Source: Aquatica leii
Lineage: Eukaryota > Arthropoda > Insecta > Coleoptera > Lampyridae
Assembly: GCA_035610365.1 (NCBI GenBank)
Contig: CM069432.1
Span: 239,410,104 to 239,474,103 of the forward strand
Reading direction: 5' to 3'
DNA length: 64,000 bases
Position numbers and translations under genes: made by a program. Positions within the stretch are counted from its first letter, which is position 1. Each line of letters starts with the position of its first letter. The notes under the pieces are model-generated. The model searched no databases. It was not told the origin of the DNA and worked only from the letters and a program-made list of their open reading frames with translations. Below are positions 46,130-58,340 of the stretch, one piece after another.

Positions 46130-46782
46130 ATTGTGCAGAAAGCTCTTCAATTGCGTCATCAATGTGATCTAAGAGGAGTAAAGGCTAATGCAACTATCAT
46201 CCGTGCAGAAACAGCAAATTCGGGATCGGTATTATATTGTACCGTCAGCCCTTGATTGGCTATTTGTTTCTTACAATTTTGAACAAGATGAAACAGGCAG
46301 CCTAGTAAATGTGCCGTTGGAAATGCTTCAGCAACTGATCCAATTACGGCTATTTCGTTTCAGGTTGAAATTGTGGCCACATTTCTTTTATAATTGAAAA
46401 CAGCCGATAGTACGTTTGCCGTTGCTTGTTTGGCAATAACGCGTACAAAACTGGATATACGAATCCACCCCTTTTTTGCCAAAATAACGTAAATTTGGTG
46501 GAATAACGGAGGCGCTTGCCGAAATGTTCCATCCTTAAAAAATTGTTTCATGTGCTGGTTCCATCGTGCGTTATCTTCCCTCCCAAATATTAATATTCTA
46601 AATGGGTTCGGCTGCTCTGATCCGGTATCCTTCAATAAGAACATCTCGGATTGTCCAGGAGCACATTCGTATAGTCTGTACGGAATTACTAACGTTTCCA
46701 GGTCTATCGTAGTTGGGGGTACAGCAGCGATGCGGTTTCGCGTCCGCTGACACAATCTTCTAATAGCATCCTTGTTGGGCAA
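46130..46782 (-). pseudogene. MULE transposase remnant inside the array-bounded element
   Basis: The frame 46782-46360 reads MPNKDAIRRLCQRTRN, LETLVIPYRL, PGQSEMFLLKDTG, RILIFGREDNARW, FKDGTFRQAPPLFHQIYVI. The last corresponds to the DGTFk.aP.lF.Q.y box with the first catalytic Asp. The frame then shifts to FVYPVLYALLPNKQRQTYY, and later LLGCLFHLVQNCKKQIANQG (the GC.FH box) and EFAVSARMIVALAFTPL. The region between, where the second Asp in DFE belongs, reads AVIGSV, so it is lost. The C-terminus is absent. Confidence 0.88.
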
Positions 46783-47415
46783 TTGCTCTTAAACTGCAGG
46801 CCCAGTGCCCTTCAGAGCATGGTTAAGTATTTGGGCAGGAGTCTCCATGGTTTGTTCGACACGTCTTTTAATATCAACTTTTATTTTAGAAACACTTACG
46901 CATGCCGCATCATTAACATGATTGTGGTTACCCAAGGAGCACCAATATTCGTCATCAACTGTTGTATGGACACGACCTATGCACTTGTCCGCTTTTCCTC
47001 ACATCTCTAAAATTTTTTTGTTCCATTTTTGCTTGCCTTGTTAAAAACGTACATGTAACCATTATAGGACACCTTTTTTTTGTTCCGCTTACTTTGAGTA
47101 TCTTCCATAATTAAATGTAGACTTGGACACTATTACGCTCACAAAATTATGGCAACAAATATCTGCAGACAACTGAAGAGACTGATGTGGAAGTGTAAGT
47201 TTAAATACTAAAATTTTCTAATTACACTAATCTTCTTGATTGCTTTCTGAGCACACGACAAGACAATAATTAAAATATTTTCCAGATTAAATGTACAACA
47301 ATTAAGAAAATACCGATATTGCAAAATTTACTTTAAATATTCAATAACATAAAGGGTAATGTAAAGTAACGTTTTGAAAGTGCGTTGGTAAAATTTTCTT
47401 GCATAACATAATTAC

Positions 47416-47514
47416 GGCGCTGAAACGCCTGGTGCTCAAACGCCCGGCGCCCAAATGCCTGGCGCCCAAACGCCGGCGCCCAACCGCCGGCGCCCAACCG
47501 CCGGCGCTCAAACG
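47416..47514 (+). repeat. Tandem array of a 14-15-bp GC-rich unit
   Basis: Seven units of the type GGCGCCCAAACGCC, starting at 47416, 47431, 47446, 47461, 47475, 47489 and 47503; the first three have a 15th base. The last units are nearly identical (GGCGCCCAACCGCC). It reads in all frames as a repetitive peptide, which explains the low-complexity open frame on the minus strand. Confidence 0.9.
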
Positions 47515-47569
47515 TCTTCCTTCGCCTTCTGGTGGAGTGACTGGTGTGCAAACCTAATTTGCTGCGTTG

Positions 47570-48854
47570 GCATTTAGTGCCATTTTTGACAATTTAGTTC
47601 TTTAGGATAGTGTTTAACTTCAAACAAAATTTCAAAACGTTTCGAACATTACTCGAGAAATAATTACACTTGATAGAAGTTTTCTAAAACGATTACGGAT
47701 ATTTTCTCGATATCAAAATGAAGAGGAAAACAAAAGTGGTAATATTTATCCTTCTGACCCAAATAGATGGACAATAAGTTACGTTTATATAATCTCTATT
47801 TTGATAAATTATTTGAGTCTTGTAGGTTTTATATCAAAACTAGTAAAAGGATCAGGATAAAGTTGAGACAAAAACAAGTGGTGTCCAGTCCCATTTGGAA
47901 TTCTTTGAGCTTCGTTTATTATACTAATATACTAATTATAACTATAATTTATAAAAATCTTTTTTTGTTTTAACTACTACATGTTTAAAGACTGTGATAG
48001 AGTTTTTGAAAAAACAAAATTCGTTTTTAAGGTTTTGAATAACTGTTAAGAACAAAAGCCACTTTTCTAAAACTAGACTCAACAAAGTTTCGTCAGCTAC
48101 GTGTTCCGCAGGGGTTAGATGCTGGCTTAGAATGTATAACTACACGAACTAATTAAATCTAACGATATTTAAGAAAAACACTTACACTAATTTATGTATT
48201 ACAATCACTCGAAAAATAATGTCTGCGGATAACTTTTGTTTATCTTAAAACTGACACTTGTTTACATTAAAGGCACGTACGTTTATATTCCGTTATATTT
48301 ATCTCGAACACACGCGTTAGTCACTTATTTATTTAAACATCTTCTTCTCACTGCCGACTTCGAATAACTGACCTATGATTCGTTTAAACGGCTTTTATAC
48401 ATTTCTGTTATATTCTCGAGAATGTTTTACATCCTTCCTAAACGGTCTAGTTGTTGATAGTAACTTCATAAACGTTCCCGAAGTTGAACGTTTCAGTATC
48501 TTGTATAACCTCTGGGACTAATTCTTCCGCAAAAAATTTAATAATTTAAAAAGCTAAACTTTTACGCAGACATCGACAAAGAAAAAATATTTCTTTGCAA
48601 TGTTTTAAGATATCTTATAACTTCGAAAAAAGTTCTTTCTGATTTTGATGAAACGATGAGTTTTATCAAAAACAATACTCAAAGAAATATTGTCGGAGTT
48701 TTACAAGCTGATATTATTTATTCTTATGATACAAGAGTAAACATTATAAGATTAGTTTTCAAACTTACTAATTTTTATCTTTTACTTTTAATTTCTGCCG
48801 GAACAGAAAGTCCACAAAACTTTAGACAAGTCGGCGCCTATGTCTCACTGCACT
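47570..48854. other. AT-rich stretch without recognised genes
   Basis: A more balanced patch at 48290-48540, with the palindrome ATTCTCGAGAAT at about 48412, may be LTR or promoter debris. Nothing can be assigned. Confidence 0.35.
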
Positions 48855-48990
48855 ACTAATACTAGGACGATTTAACGTATTAGTGAACCAAGCCATAACT
48901 ACCTCCATGATGCTGTGTATGACTGATTCCTCTTAATTTGTATTTACTGCACTATTGACTATCCAAGCCATAATTACCTACATCGGGTAT
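48855..48990 (+). repeat. Dispersed repeat, copy 2, with internal duplication
   Basis: Holds GTGAACCAAGCCATAACTAC and, about 80 bases on, ACTATCCAAGCCATAATTAC, so the unit is itself partly tandem. Related to 45190-45295. Beside copy 2 lies GTCGGCGCCTATG (48830), the complement of CATAGGCGCCGAG beside copy 1. Confidence 0.55.
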
Positions 48991-51929
48991 TACAAATTTA
49001 CAAAACTTTTACACAACTTTTCCGATGCAGCAAATTTATCTTTCGTATCTTCATTAAACCGAAAAAGGAGTGGTACTAACAAATAACACAATCATAAACC
49101 TGAACGCAATTAGAATTTTATAGAGTAACCAAATAAAGCATCAAAAATATTACAATTAAAACATGTAATCCAAATTACAATAAAATATAGGAAGCACCTG
49201 TAACGTAAGAATGATTACACACACAAAGTCATTATCTGTAAATACCGGGATTAATCAGATAAAGAGTGATTTGTTTACTCCAAAATTGTTTATCAAAACG
49301 GTTAATAATTGCTCCAGACGTTAATTGCAAATTAAAATATAAGCGATAAAGCTTTGTCAATGTAGTCAGCGCTGGCGTTCGTACGGTTAGATAATTCGAA
49401 CCCGAACGTTACACTTATAACAACAATATTACATTTGAGTAAATAAATAAAATCACTAAGAGCGATGATGGTAAATTGCACAATTGTAAAAAAAATAATT
49501 AATTGTTTTAGACATAAAATAAAAATTAAAAAGCGAGATTTGATGGAGTTACTAAATTCAATGCTTAAAAGTATCTTTAAACATTTTTAATGGGAATATA
49601 CGTAAATAATTTGTATCATTTTCTATTCTTATTCAAATTTATGTTTGTTGCCAAATACTTTTGTTATATTATTTATAAATAAGTTTAATGAACAATTAAA
49701 ATTTATTTTTTGTTCACGAGAAATTTAACATTTCTTTAATTTAATTTAAAATTTTATTTAACGGTTTGGTGACAATATACGATTTTTTTACTCTGCCAAA
49801 AAATCATGAAAAATAATACTATTATTTTTTATTTAAACAATTTCAATTTAAAAAAATAGTGAGAATAGCAAACAAACAATTAAATTAAACATAATAAAAG
49901 GTTTGGCATCGTAAATAAGAAAGTTTTAGTTGAACATTATGCTAAAGTTTTTATTTAATGATTACATTGTATAACATTAGTAGAATACTTTAAGACTATT
50001 AAACACAAGTTAAAGCATAATGTCATTATTTTCTAAGATACAAAATAGTTTTTGTTCTGAAAATTGTTTGAAAACTATTTAAATTATATTGCCCTATTAA
50101 TCATAATGAACATGTTTTGCACGGACAATGTGCTAAAACTAATGTAGTCCATAGAGAATTTAGCTTAGCAAATTCGCGTTTCCGTTAATTGCGGGTCCCA
50201 ACGGAAATTACGTTAATTTTTTTCATAAACTGTGACTCGTATCTTAATTTCAAACAATAGAATTCATATCATTTCGTTGTAATGTAAAGCTAAAAACGTT
50301 TTAAGTATTTTAATATTTTCGTAAAGCAGTTGAAAGCGAACTTTTGATGGAAATTTATACGAAGCGAAGCTAAAGACAAAGAATGCATTGGCTTCATTTA
50401 TTTTATCTTTATTTTATAGCTTTTACCGTGGTAATGGGTCTGGTTGATTTGTTGAAATTAAATGAAGGAACTAATTGAATTCGTGCTTTTCCATCGTTTA
50501 CTTAAATGCTTAAGAGTTTAATCCAAAGTTGAATTTATATTTATGCGTAAGATATGCACAATATTTGGAGTTTTAAAATGATTTGAAAAATTTAATTATT
50601 AATTTCCTTCAGCTTCCTAATACTGGCAAAAGTTATTTAATTAACTCTCGATAAATTTTCGACCGCAAATAATTTGCAAAGTTAAATTAGTTAACAACTC
50701 AATAATCTTAACTACTGCCGTATTCTTCTGATTCCAAATTTGGATTTTTACATTTCTTTTTACTACTATCTAAATTGAATGCATACGTGATGACTTCTTG
50801 AATTATTTACTAGACCGACACCTACAAAACAAAAAGGTTCTTTTTAACGTCTAGAATTTTTTTACTTTACACGTTGTCTTTTGTTCTCGGCCAAAAAATT
50901 ATTTTCATATTGTCGTAGCAAACAGTAAAAAAAATTACCTATTATTTAAAACGAGTTTTTGTGGATAGTTCTTTAAGTTTACGATCCAAAAGATGTTATT
51001 TGTTGATTTTAGAGCTGCATGTGGCCGGTTTATTGGATGTAGATTTATACGTTATCGATATATACACACAATGTATTTTATGTACTTTTTATATTGTTCC
51101 TCGCAATTTTAGTTGTTAATTTAATAATAAACTAAATAAATTATTTAAATTACGTTATTAAAATTATTATCGTTTAATAAACTAAATTTATGGAGATTTG
51201 GCTGACTGGCTCAAATTGCAACAAGTGTTTAATAGTTTAATTAATAGAAGTTGATTAATTTTCAATTAAGTTTGAGTGGAGATGCTACGGTAGTTAAATC
51301 TTTAGTCTTTAGCCTACAACTAACAAGTTGCTTTCTAATAAGTTTGTAATTAGTATAATAAAATCTATACTTGGTTTCGATTTGAATATTCTATTCACAA
51401 TGCTCTATTTAAGCAGATAACTGCATTACGTTTTCTAGCTGAAGATGAACACTTGTGTAAAACAATTCTATTGTCATTAGAGAACAATATAAACCATAAA
51501 CGTTGTAAAAATTGTTTAAATTGATTGAAATCAAAAATTCACAAGCTAGAAAAAACTAAATGGAAGAAAACGTAATAAAAATGATAGCTACAGCATTTGC
51601 TCGAAGACCTAAATAAACCCAAGGTGTGCTTGTTAAAAAAGCTGTCTCAGTTCACATTGTTGTAAAAGTTAATAGACATTAACATTGGATCATATCTTTA
51701 ATTATCACTTTAATTTTAACCTGTTATACGTTTATTGTTTAAAAAGTTATAAAAGTTAAGGTTAATGCAACTATACTTCTAATACAAGTTTTTTCTTGTT
51801 GTTTTAGTCTGATTCTAGTATTGTACAATGTACGCCGTTTAATAGAATCACGTTGGGACGTTTTTGATAACAATAACCGAATGATAATATCCAAAATTCA
51901 GAAAAAATACAAATAAATGTTTATCTACA
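48991..51929. other. AT-rich non-coding stretch
   Basis: Nearly 3 kb without a supported open frame, RNA or repeat boundary. Confidence 0.5.
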
Positions 51930-52454
51930 TCTACACTTATAATATTATAAAGAGGAAAGATTTGTATTTTTGTATGTAACGAATAAACTCAAAAAGTACT
52001 GGACCGATTTTAATAATTCTTTTTTCATTAGAAAGCTACATTATCACTGAGTAACATAGGTTATATTTAGTACTAGATTACTATAGAAATCTTTAGAAAT
52101 TCCTATTAAAACCAACCGAAGGTGTAAAAAAATTAGCCATAAAATGTCTTTCATCGCATACGCTGCGAAGAGTATTAATGATAGGACAAAAAATGTTCGA
52201 CAATATTATAGAATATATCAATATCTACAAACCATATGTCTAACTATTGTAGTTACGTCACTATAACTACTTTTTTACATTTAACAAATTGATAGAAATG
52301 CCGATCAAAATCAGACCGTGTTATCCATACCATTTATAAATTTTTATCCAAATAAATAATTTAATATTCAAGACTGTATCAATACCTGATGATTACTTTT
52401 TGAATTATTGAAATCGGACATTCCATTCAAAAGATATCATGAAATTAAAATTAA

Positions 52455-52640
52455 AATACATGCCGGCGGCGGCCGCCACGCAGCGCATCGAGTAACTAAC
52501 TCGACGAGAGAGGGGCAGTGCGGGAGAAGGGGGTGCACCATTATGAACTAGGTAGCCACGCGGCTCATTTGCGCGGTCGGCTCCTTACGCAGTGGACGCA
52601 AGCGACATTGAATATTTCGAGTTTTTTTAACACATTTTTA
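52455..52640. other. GC-rich island upstream of the Helitron coding region
   Basis: A block including GGCGGCGGCCGCC stands out from AT-rich DNA on both sides. It lies between the Helitron 5' end and the first frame. It may be the element's promoter or 5' UTR, or captured host sequence. Confidence 0.5.
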
Positions 52641-52684
52641 TGCTTCACTTAAAAAGTTCTTTTTGAACTTAATACCCCGAGAGT

Positions 52685-53191
52685 TTGAAATTGATCATTT
52701 ACTCTGATCGCACACCCCAGACAGAACACAGAGGAAGATATAACGCCCCTTCAATAAATGAAGTGGCCGTTCTCTTGGTCGATGAAGACAAAGAGCCCAA
52801 GGATATAGTACTGCACGGTAGAGACGGACAACTAAAACGAGTGTCGGAATTACATCGTGCATATGATCCGCTACAATATCCGTTGATGTTTGCATCAGGA
52901 GACGATGGATATTATTTAACTATTCCTCAGCAGCATTCCTCAAGAAATAAGACTGTGTCATGTATGCAATATTATGCATACCGTTTAATGATTAGGGCCA
53001 ACTGTTTTAATGCACTCCATTATTACAAAGATTTGTTTAATCAATATTGTGTGGATATGATAGCGAAGATGATTTCCGAAAGGTTAAATTTTATTTCCCG
53101 AAACCAACAAGAGCTTAGAGCGGACGACTATATTCATTTAAGGGATGCTTTAAACCAAGACGCAAGCGTAATTGCAGCTAATATCGGATAG
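52685..53191 (+). pseudogene. Helitron-like N-terminal domain
   Basis: 168 codons: LIIYSDRTPQTEHRGRYNAP, EVAVLLVDED, DIVLHGRDGQLKRVSELHRA, YDPLQYPLMFASGDDGYYL, QYYAYRLMIR, FNQYCVDMIAKMISERL. These match the Helitron helicase-like N-terminal domain that precedes Rep. A TAG at 53189 separates it from the Rep frame, which opens nine bases later in the same frame, so one nonsense change probably split the original protein. Confidence 0.9.
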
Positions 53192-53200
53192 CATGTCACC

Positions 53201-54700
53201 TTGCCGTCATCATTTACTGGGTCTCCAAGGTATCTCCACGAAAAGACACAAGATGCAATGACATACGTGCGCAATTATGGAAGGCCAGATCTTTTCGTAA
53301 CTTTCACCTGTAATCCAAATTGGCAAGAAATAAAACAGGAACTTTTTCCCGGTCAGCGGTCTTTCGACCGGCATGACATCATAGCTCGAGTGTTTCACTT
53401 AAAAATGAAGAAAATGATAAAATTATTAACAAAAGACGCGATTTTTGGGCCGGTTAAATGTTATATGCTTACTGTTGAGTGGCAAAAAAGAGGATTGCCG
53501 CATTGTCGGATGTTACTTTGGCTGGACTCAAAAATACAACCAGAAGAAATTGATAAAATAATAGTTGCCGAACTACCTAATAAAGACGAAGACCCAGTAT
53601 TATTTGAGATAGTCGCAAAGAATATGGTACATGGACCATGTGGACAAGATAATTTGACTTCTCCGTGCATGAAAAATGGGATATGTACAAAAAAATATCC
53701 ACGACGTTTCGTGACTGAAACCCAGACCGGTGAGGATGGGTATCCCGTTTATCGACGACGCGATATCAACAACGGAGGGCAGATTGCTACATTGAATGTC
53801 CGAGAGCGTACGGTTAATATAGACAACAGATGGATCGTTCCATATTCCCCAATACTATGTCGATCTTTTAATGCTCATATTAATGTTGAATATTGTCATT
53901 CCGCACAAGCCATAAAATACATATGTAAATACATTAACAAAGGATCGGATCAAGCAACTTTCACTGTCAGAAATGCTCACGATGAAGTTGAAAATTATTT
54001 GAACGGCCGGTACATAAGTACATCTGAAGCAGTGTGGAGGATATTAGAGTTTCCTATACATGACAGACACCCTACCGTAGTACACGTAGCAGTACACCTA
54101 GAGAATAGACAACGAGTGTACTTCTCAGCAGAAAATATGCAAAATATAGCGCAAAATCCACCAAAAACGACACTTACGGCGTTTTTGAGCTATGGCACAG
54201 TGATGATTTTGCTAAAACACTACTCTATCACGAAGTTCCTCATTATTATACATGGGCTAACAATAAATTTTCTAGAAGGAAACGTGGCCAAGAAGTAGTT
54301 GGACATCCCGGTATAAAAAAAAGATGCGGCACTGGGAAGAGTATACAGCGTTCATCCTTCCCAGCCAGAGTGTTTTTATCTCAGGATACTGCTTCATCAT
54401 GTACGTGGCCCAACATCGTTCCAAGATTTAAAAACCGTTGACGGAGTTGTTAAAGAAACTTACCAAGCCGCTTGCCGAGATAGGGGTTTGCTAGAAGATG
54501 ATGAACCAATGGGAAACCACTTTGAGAGAAGTTTCGATTTCTCAATGTCCGTTAAGGCTTAGAGAGTTGTTTGTGGTAATATTATTATTTTGTTTTCCCT
54601 CGGAACCTCTCAAATTATGGGACACGTTTAAAGATGATTTGTGTGAAGACATCAGACATATAGCCCAAGAACGAGGTTCCGATTATGATGTATATAACGA
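53201..54700 (+). pseudogene. Helitron Rep (HUH) domain, damaged
   Basis: The frame 53201-54298 has SFTGSPRYLHEKTQDAM, RPDLFVTFTCNPNW, GLPHCRMLLWL, KNMVHGPCG, CTKKYPRRF, and YICKYINKG with the paired tyrosines of Rep. The HUH motif should be PHxH; here it is PHCR, so one metal-binding His is lost. A frameshift near 54180 carries the reading to YHEVPHYYTWANN and later LLHHVRGPTSFQDL and FERSFDFSMS in other frames, the link to the helicase. Confidence 0.92.
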
Positions 54701-54833
54701 AACTTTAATATAAATCGAAAACAAACTTTTAGAATTAAATGACAAAAGTTTAAGAGACTTTGGATTACCTTCTCCGAATCGCTCACAAAATGTAGTTGAT
54801 GCCATACCGTGCCGTACATATGATGTTAACGAG

Positions 54834-56210
54834 TTGTCAGAATTTGTCAATTCAAATGTACCCAAGTTAGTGGCAGATGAAAAAATAGCGTACGATGCTA
54901 TAATTGAAAGTGTGAAAAATAACAGTGGTCAACTATTTTTTTTGAACGCGCCCCGTGGCACGGGTAAAACCTTTCTTGCCAATTTAGTATTGTCAAAAGT
55001 ACGATTATCCGGAAGAAAAGCACTGGCAGTGGCATCGTCACGAATTGCTGCAACCCTATTAAATGATGGGAAAGCGACCCACTCTACATTTAAATTACCG
55101 TTGGCTGTTTCTTTAGATCAACAGTCTGTATGTTCAGTCCGTAAAAATGGTCCACTGGGAAAGCTCTTACAGGACACGTCGCTGATTATTTGGGATGAGT
55201 GCACCATGAACCATAGAGCTCATGTAGAAGCAGTGGACCGCACATTAAAAGATATAAGAAACTCATGCAATATGATGGGTGGCGTAACTTTTGTTTTCGC
55301 TGGAGACTTTCGCCAAACTCTACCAGTTGTAACAAAAGGTACACGTGCCGACGTTATTAAAGCGTGCCTCAAATCATCACCTTTGTGACTATCAATTAAA
55401 ACTCTCAATTTGCGCACGAATATGAGAGCACATTTATGCAATAACCGCGGTGGTAATTTCTCAGAAAATATACTTAAATTAGGAGACGGAAAATTTACTA
55501 CTCCAATTGCATACAGCTCCCAAGTACTGTTGGATATTGAATTGGTTCAAACTATTCACAGTCTAGAAATTCTTATAGACACAATCTATCCCGACATCAA
55601 CAATCTTACAGTAAGAAATTTTAATTGGCTCTGTTCGACAGCGATATTGTCACCCAGAAACGACTCAGTAAATGAGATAAACAAAATTATTATTGAAAAA
55701 GTATCAGGTGATTTTAAATGTTACAAATCTGTTGACACCGTGTGCAACATCGAAGATACAGTGCACTACCCACAGGAATTTTTAAATTCCCTTAATCCTG
55801 CTGGCTTGCCACCTCATGAACTAAAATTAAAAATAGGTACGCCTGTTATGCTTTTAAGAAATTTAAGCCCTCCCAATATGTGTAATGGTACAAGACTATT
55901 GATCAAAGAATTAACGGGTCCCGCGGCCGGTCAGCTCGCACATGTTCCGCGGATCCCGATGATACCAACTGATTTGCCCATATCTTTTAAAAGGTTACAG
56001 TTCCCTTTAAAAATATCCTTTGCCCTAACAATAAATAAATCCCAGGGACAAACTTTTTCCATAGTTGGTATCGACTTAAGGAAAGAGTGCTTTTCCCACG
56101 GGCAATTGTATGTGGGACTTTCTCGAGTAGGATCTCCTGAAAATCAATACGTTATGTTTCCACCTACAAATAGCACAGCCAACGTAGTGTACAGGGAAGC
56201 TTTAAGATAA
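54834..56210 (+). pseudogene. Helitron PIF1-type helicase, split by a stop
   Basis: The first part (54834-55388) has FLNAPRGTGKTFLANLVL (Walker A), HSTFKLPLA, SLIIWDECTMNHR (Walker B) and FAGDFRQTLPVV. A TGA at 55386-55388 replaces what is usually Trp before LSIKTLNLRTNMR. The second part (55410-56210) carries STAILSPRNDSVNEINK, GTPVMLLRNLSPP.MCNGTRL, FALTINKSQGQTF and GQLYVGLSRV, and ends 112 bases before the CTAGT terminus. It is almost intact, with one nonsense change. Confidence 0.93.
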
Positions 56211-56297
56211 GCATACAATTTTTTTTGTAATTTAGTGATTCATGGTCGTTTTAATTAGCATGCTTATAACTTAAATATCTGTACCTATTTATGTCTA

Positions 56298-56318
56298 CCC
56301 GTGCGAAGCCGGGACGGG
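56298..56318 (+). other. Helitron 3' terminal hairpin
   Basis: CCCGT and ACGGG pair around an 11-base loop, three bases before CTAGT. Such a hairpin is the usual rolling-circle termination signal. Confidence 0.85.
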
Positions 56319-56477
56319 CCGCTAGTTGGTTATAAAGCAGTAAATACATACAGCGTGTATCTGATTAACAGGTTGTTAATTTAGAAGCTTAAATCATAGC
56401 ATAAAACGTTTAAAAAAATTAAACATTTTGAATCAAAAATTACGGATCTGTAGCATTGAAAAGTTTGTTTTGGTGGC

Positions 56478-56551
56478 GGAAAAAATACCCCGGAAAAAAA
56501 ACCTCATGAAAAAATTCCTCAGGAAAAAATACCCCACTGTAAAAATACCCC
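56478..56551. repeat. Short degenerate tandem repeat (GGAAAAAATACCCC)
   Basis: Clear units at 56478-56491, 56522-56535 and 56538-56551, with decayed units between. It lies between the Helitron end and the MULE remnant and could be the latter's subterminal repeat, but no inverted partner is visible near 58400-58600. Confidence 0.6.
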
Positions 56552-56899
56552 GCAAACTCTTTCCATGCATATGGCGAGTAAATATAATTATTTCATGATA
56601 GAAGGTATTTGACGTGGTGAGAAATAACACATACAATAGAAGTAACTGTCATAGCATCACATAAAAAGGCAAACAAAGACGCACTTTTTTTGTATGTGTT
56701 GTTCATAATAATTTGATTAAAAAAAGCTCCCACGAAACGTCAAAAACACAGAAGATATTTTGAATAAGAGAACGTTTACAAACAGATTAAAAAAATTAAG
56801 ATAAAAAATTTGTATTATTTAATGTTATTGGTATTGATATAGATTCTAATATTATAGTATTAGTTACAAAGTTTCTACAGATCTTATATTATGACTAAT

Positions 56900-58340
56900 C
56901 GCATTTAAAAAAATTTCTAAGTTTCTGGTACCTGCTACATAATCCTCAAAAGACCTTATAAACGAATTTGCAGTGTTTCATGAACTGTCCTTTTTTTCTT
57001 TGTAGCACGTCTTCCAATTTGTTGTTGTTAAGGTTTTGTTCTGTCAGTGGTAAGTTCCTGCCTCATTTTATTGATTAATACCCAGACAGTGGGATGCTTT
57101 TGACCCACCAAGTTAGAAAAACGATTGTTCCAACCTTCCGTCTGGTTATTAGTACGCTGTCCGTCTTCTAATGTTGTTTGATGAACATTCCAGGTTGCAG
57201 AAGGAAAGACTGGAGGGATGTTGCGTTTACATCGTTGTTGTTTCCTACTCTTCTATAGGTTCCAGAAACGTATTTATTGTCAAAATAATTGCAAATTTCT
57301 TCAGCTCCAGCGGGAACAATTTTTTTAAGGTATGTCATACCCCTAGGAACGTCATCAGGTGACAGGAAAGCCAAACCGTCCATCATCCCGCAGAATACTC
57401 TCAAATCTTCGTCCTCTCTATACCTCTGCTGAAGACCCAGGTTCTGGATTTTTTTATGCATACTCTGGCACAAGTGATAAAAACAACCACGTATGTTCAG
57501 TTGGTCACCAAAAACTGCCTTTGCAGCCTGAATCGCACTTCTTTCAAAATTCATCTTTATGTGCGTTGGATCGGGGAAAATCTTTCTTTCTTCGCATTGG
57601 TTTATTATTGTGCGTAACATTGTTTCGTACGTAGACTGTGTTTTTCTTTGTAATAAAGAATTGTTATATTAGCGAGGTGTATAAGGCAATCGTCTGTGGC
57701 AAATATAATGATTCGTTCGTGGTACACCAGCTCCCTGAAGCAAAGTAAACTATAAACTGTTTGAAAAAACGCTAGGGGCGAGTTAAAGCAATCGGATCAA
57801 AATTATTTTCCAGATCGTCACTGTAATCCTTTAATATGATTTCAAAATAATTATCCAACGTTTAAATTGATCTGATTATCATTTTGGTTTACTGAAGTAG
57901 GAATACATGAACAAAAAATTAGAATAAAAGCCATTTCCAGTACTATACCTTCAATAATCAGCTCTTCTAACGAGTTTGTAGTTCCAGAAATGTTCTTTGC
58001 CTTATGATTCCTTAAGGTTGTCTTGGGCGACTCTTTGGAAGGCATTACCCCGCGTGTAAGATTGTCTAAGGCTAACATAGATTCAATGTATATTTACACA
58101 GGTTTCTCCAAAGTGTCTTCAGCTCTTTTCTTCATTTGTTCTACATATTTTGTCACTTTAACTTCTTCCTCGTTCGTTGCATGATTATGTTCCGTTATCA
58201 AAACAGGATTTGTTTTTTCTAACGTTGTAGTTAAAATCGCCTTACACTGTAAACATAGTAAGTAGTTGTCACACATAAAACAAAAAGGAACACTTATAAA
58301 GTACAGAGTGATTTTAATTGCTTGAATGCCACGTAGCATG
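56900..58340 (-). pseudogene. MULE transposase with FLYWCH-like N-terminus
   Basis: The N-terminal part (58339-58094) ends CKAILTTTLEKTNPV, ITEHNHATNEEEV, the C-terminal half of a FLYWCH-type zinc finger. After eroded sequence the frame 57620-57168 reads LRTIINQCEER, HIKMNFERSAIQAA, IRGCFYHLCQSMHKKIQ, DGLAFLSPDDVPRG, YFDNKYVSGTYRR. The catalytic DFE is NFE. The reading continues with WNVHQTTLEDGQRTNNQTEG, WNNRFSN and HPTVWVLINKMRQEL. It is a separate element from the MULE at 46130, with different sequence. Confidence 0.9.

Larger units (their letters stand above)
45655..47514 (-). mobile_element. MULE DNA transposon with tandem-repeat terminal arrays
   Basis: GC-rich arrays in opposite orientation bound the element: 45655-45706 (about 3.5 units) and 47416-47514 (seven units). 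Between them lies a minus-strand MULE transposase remnant. I found no convincing 9-bp target duplication. The pairing of arrays as TIRs is inference from symmetry and the transposase between them. Confidence 0.7.
51930..56326 (+). mobile_element. Helitron rolling-circle transposon, 4.4 kb, near complete
   Basis: Begins TCTACACTTATAATATTATA after an A (51929) and ends CTAGT (56322-56326) before a T, fitting insertion between A and T without target duplication. A hairpin CCCGT/ACGGG (56298-56318) lies just before CTAGT. Inside are a Helitron-like N-terminal domain, the HUH Rep domain and a PIF1-type helicase, in that order, broken by a few frameshifts and stops. No separate endonuclease domain is present, so it is a canonical Helitron rather than a Helentron. 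Confidence 0.95.

Noticed and set aside
47333..47551. Arg/Ala-rich minus-strand open frame as a gene
   Set aside because: It is a translation of the GC-rich tandem array at 47416-47514.
49385..49415. GGGTTCGAATT on the minus strand as a tRNA B box
   Set aside because: No T-stem pairing and no A box or acceptor stem at the right distance.
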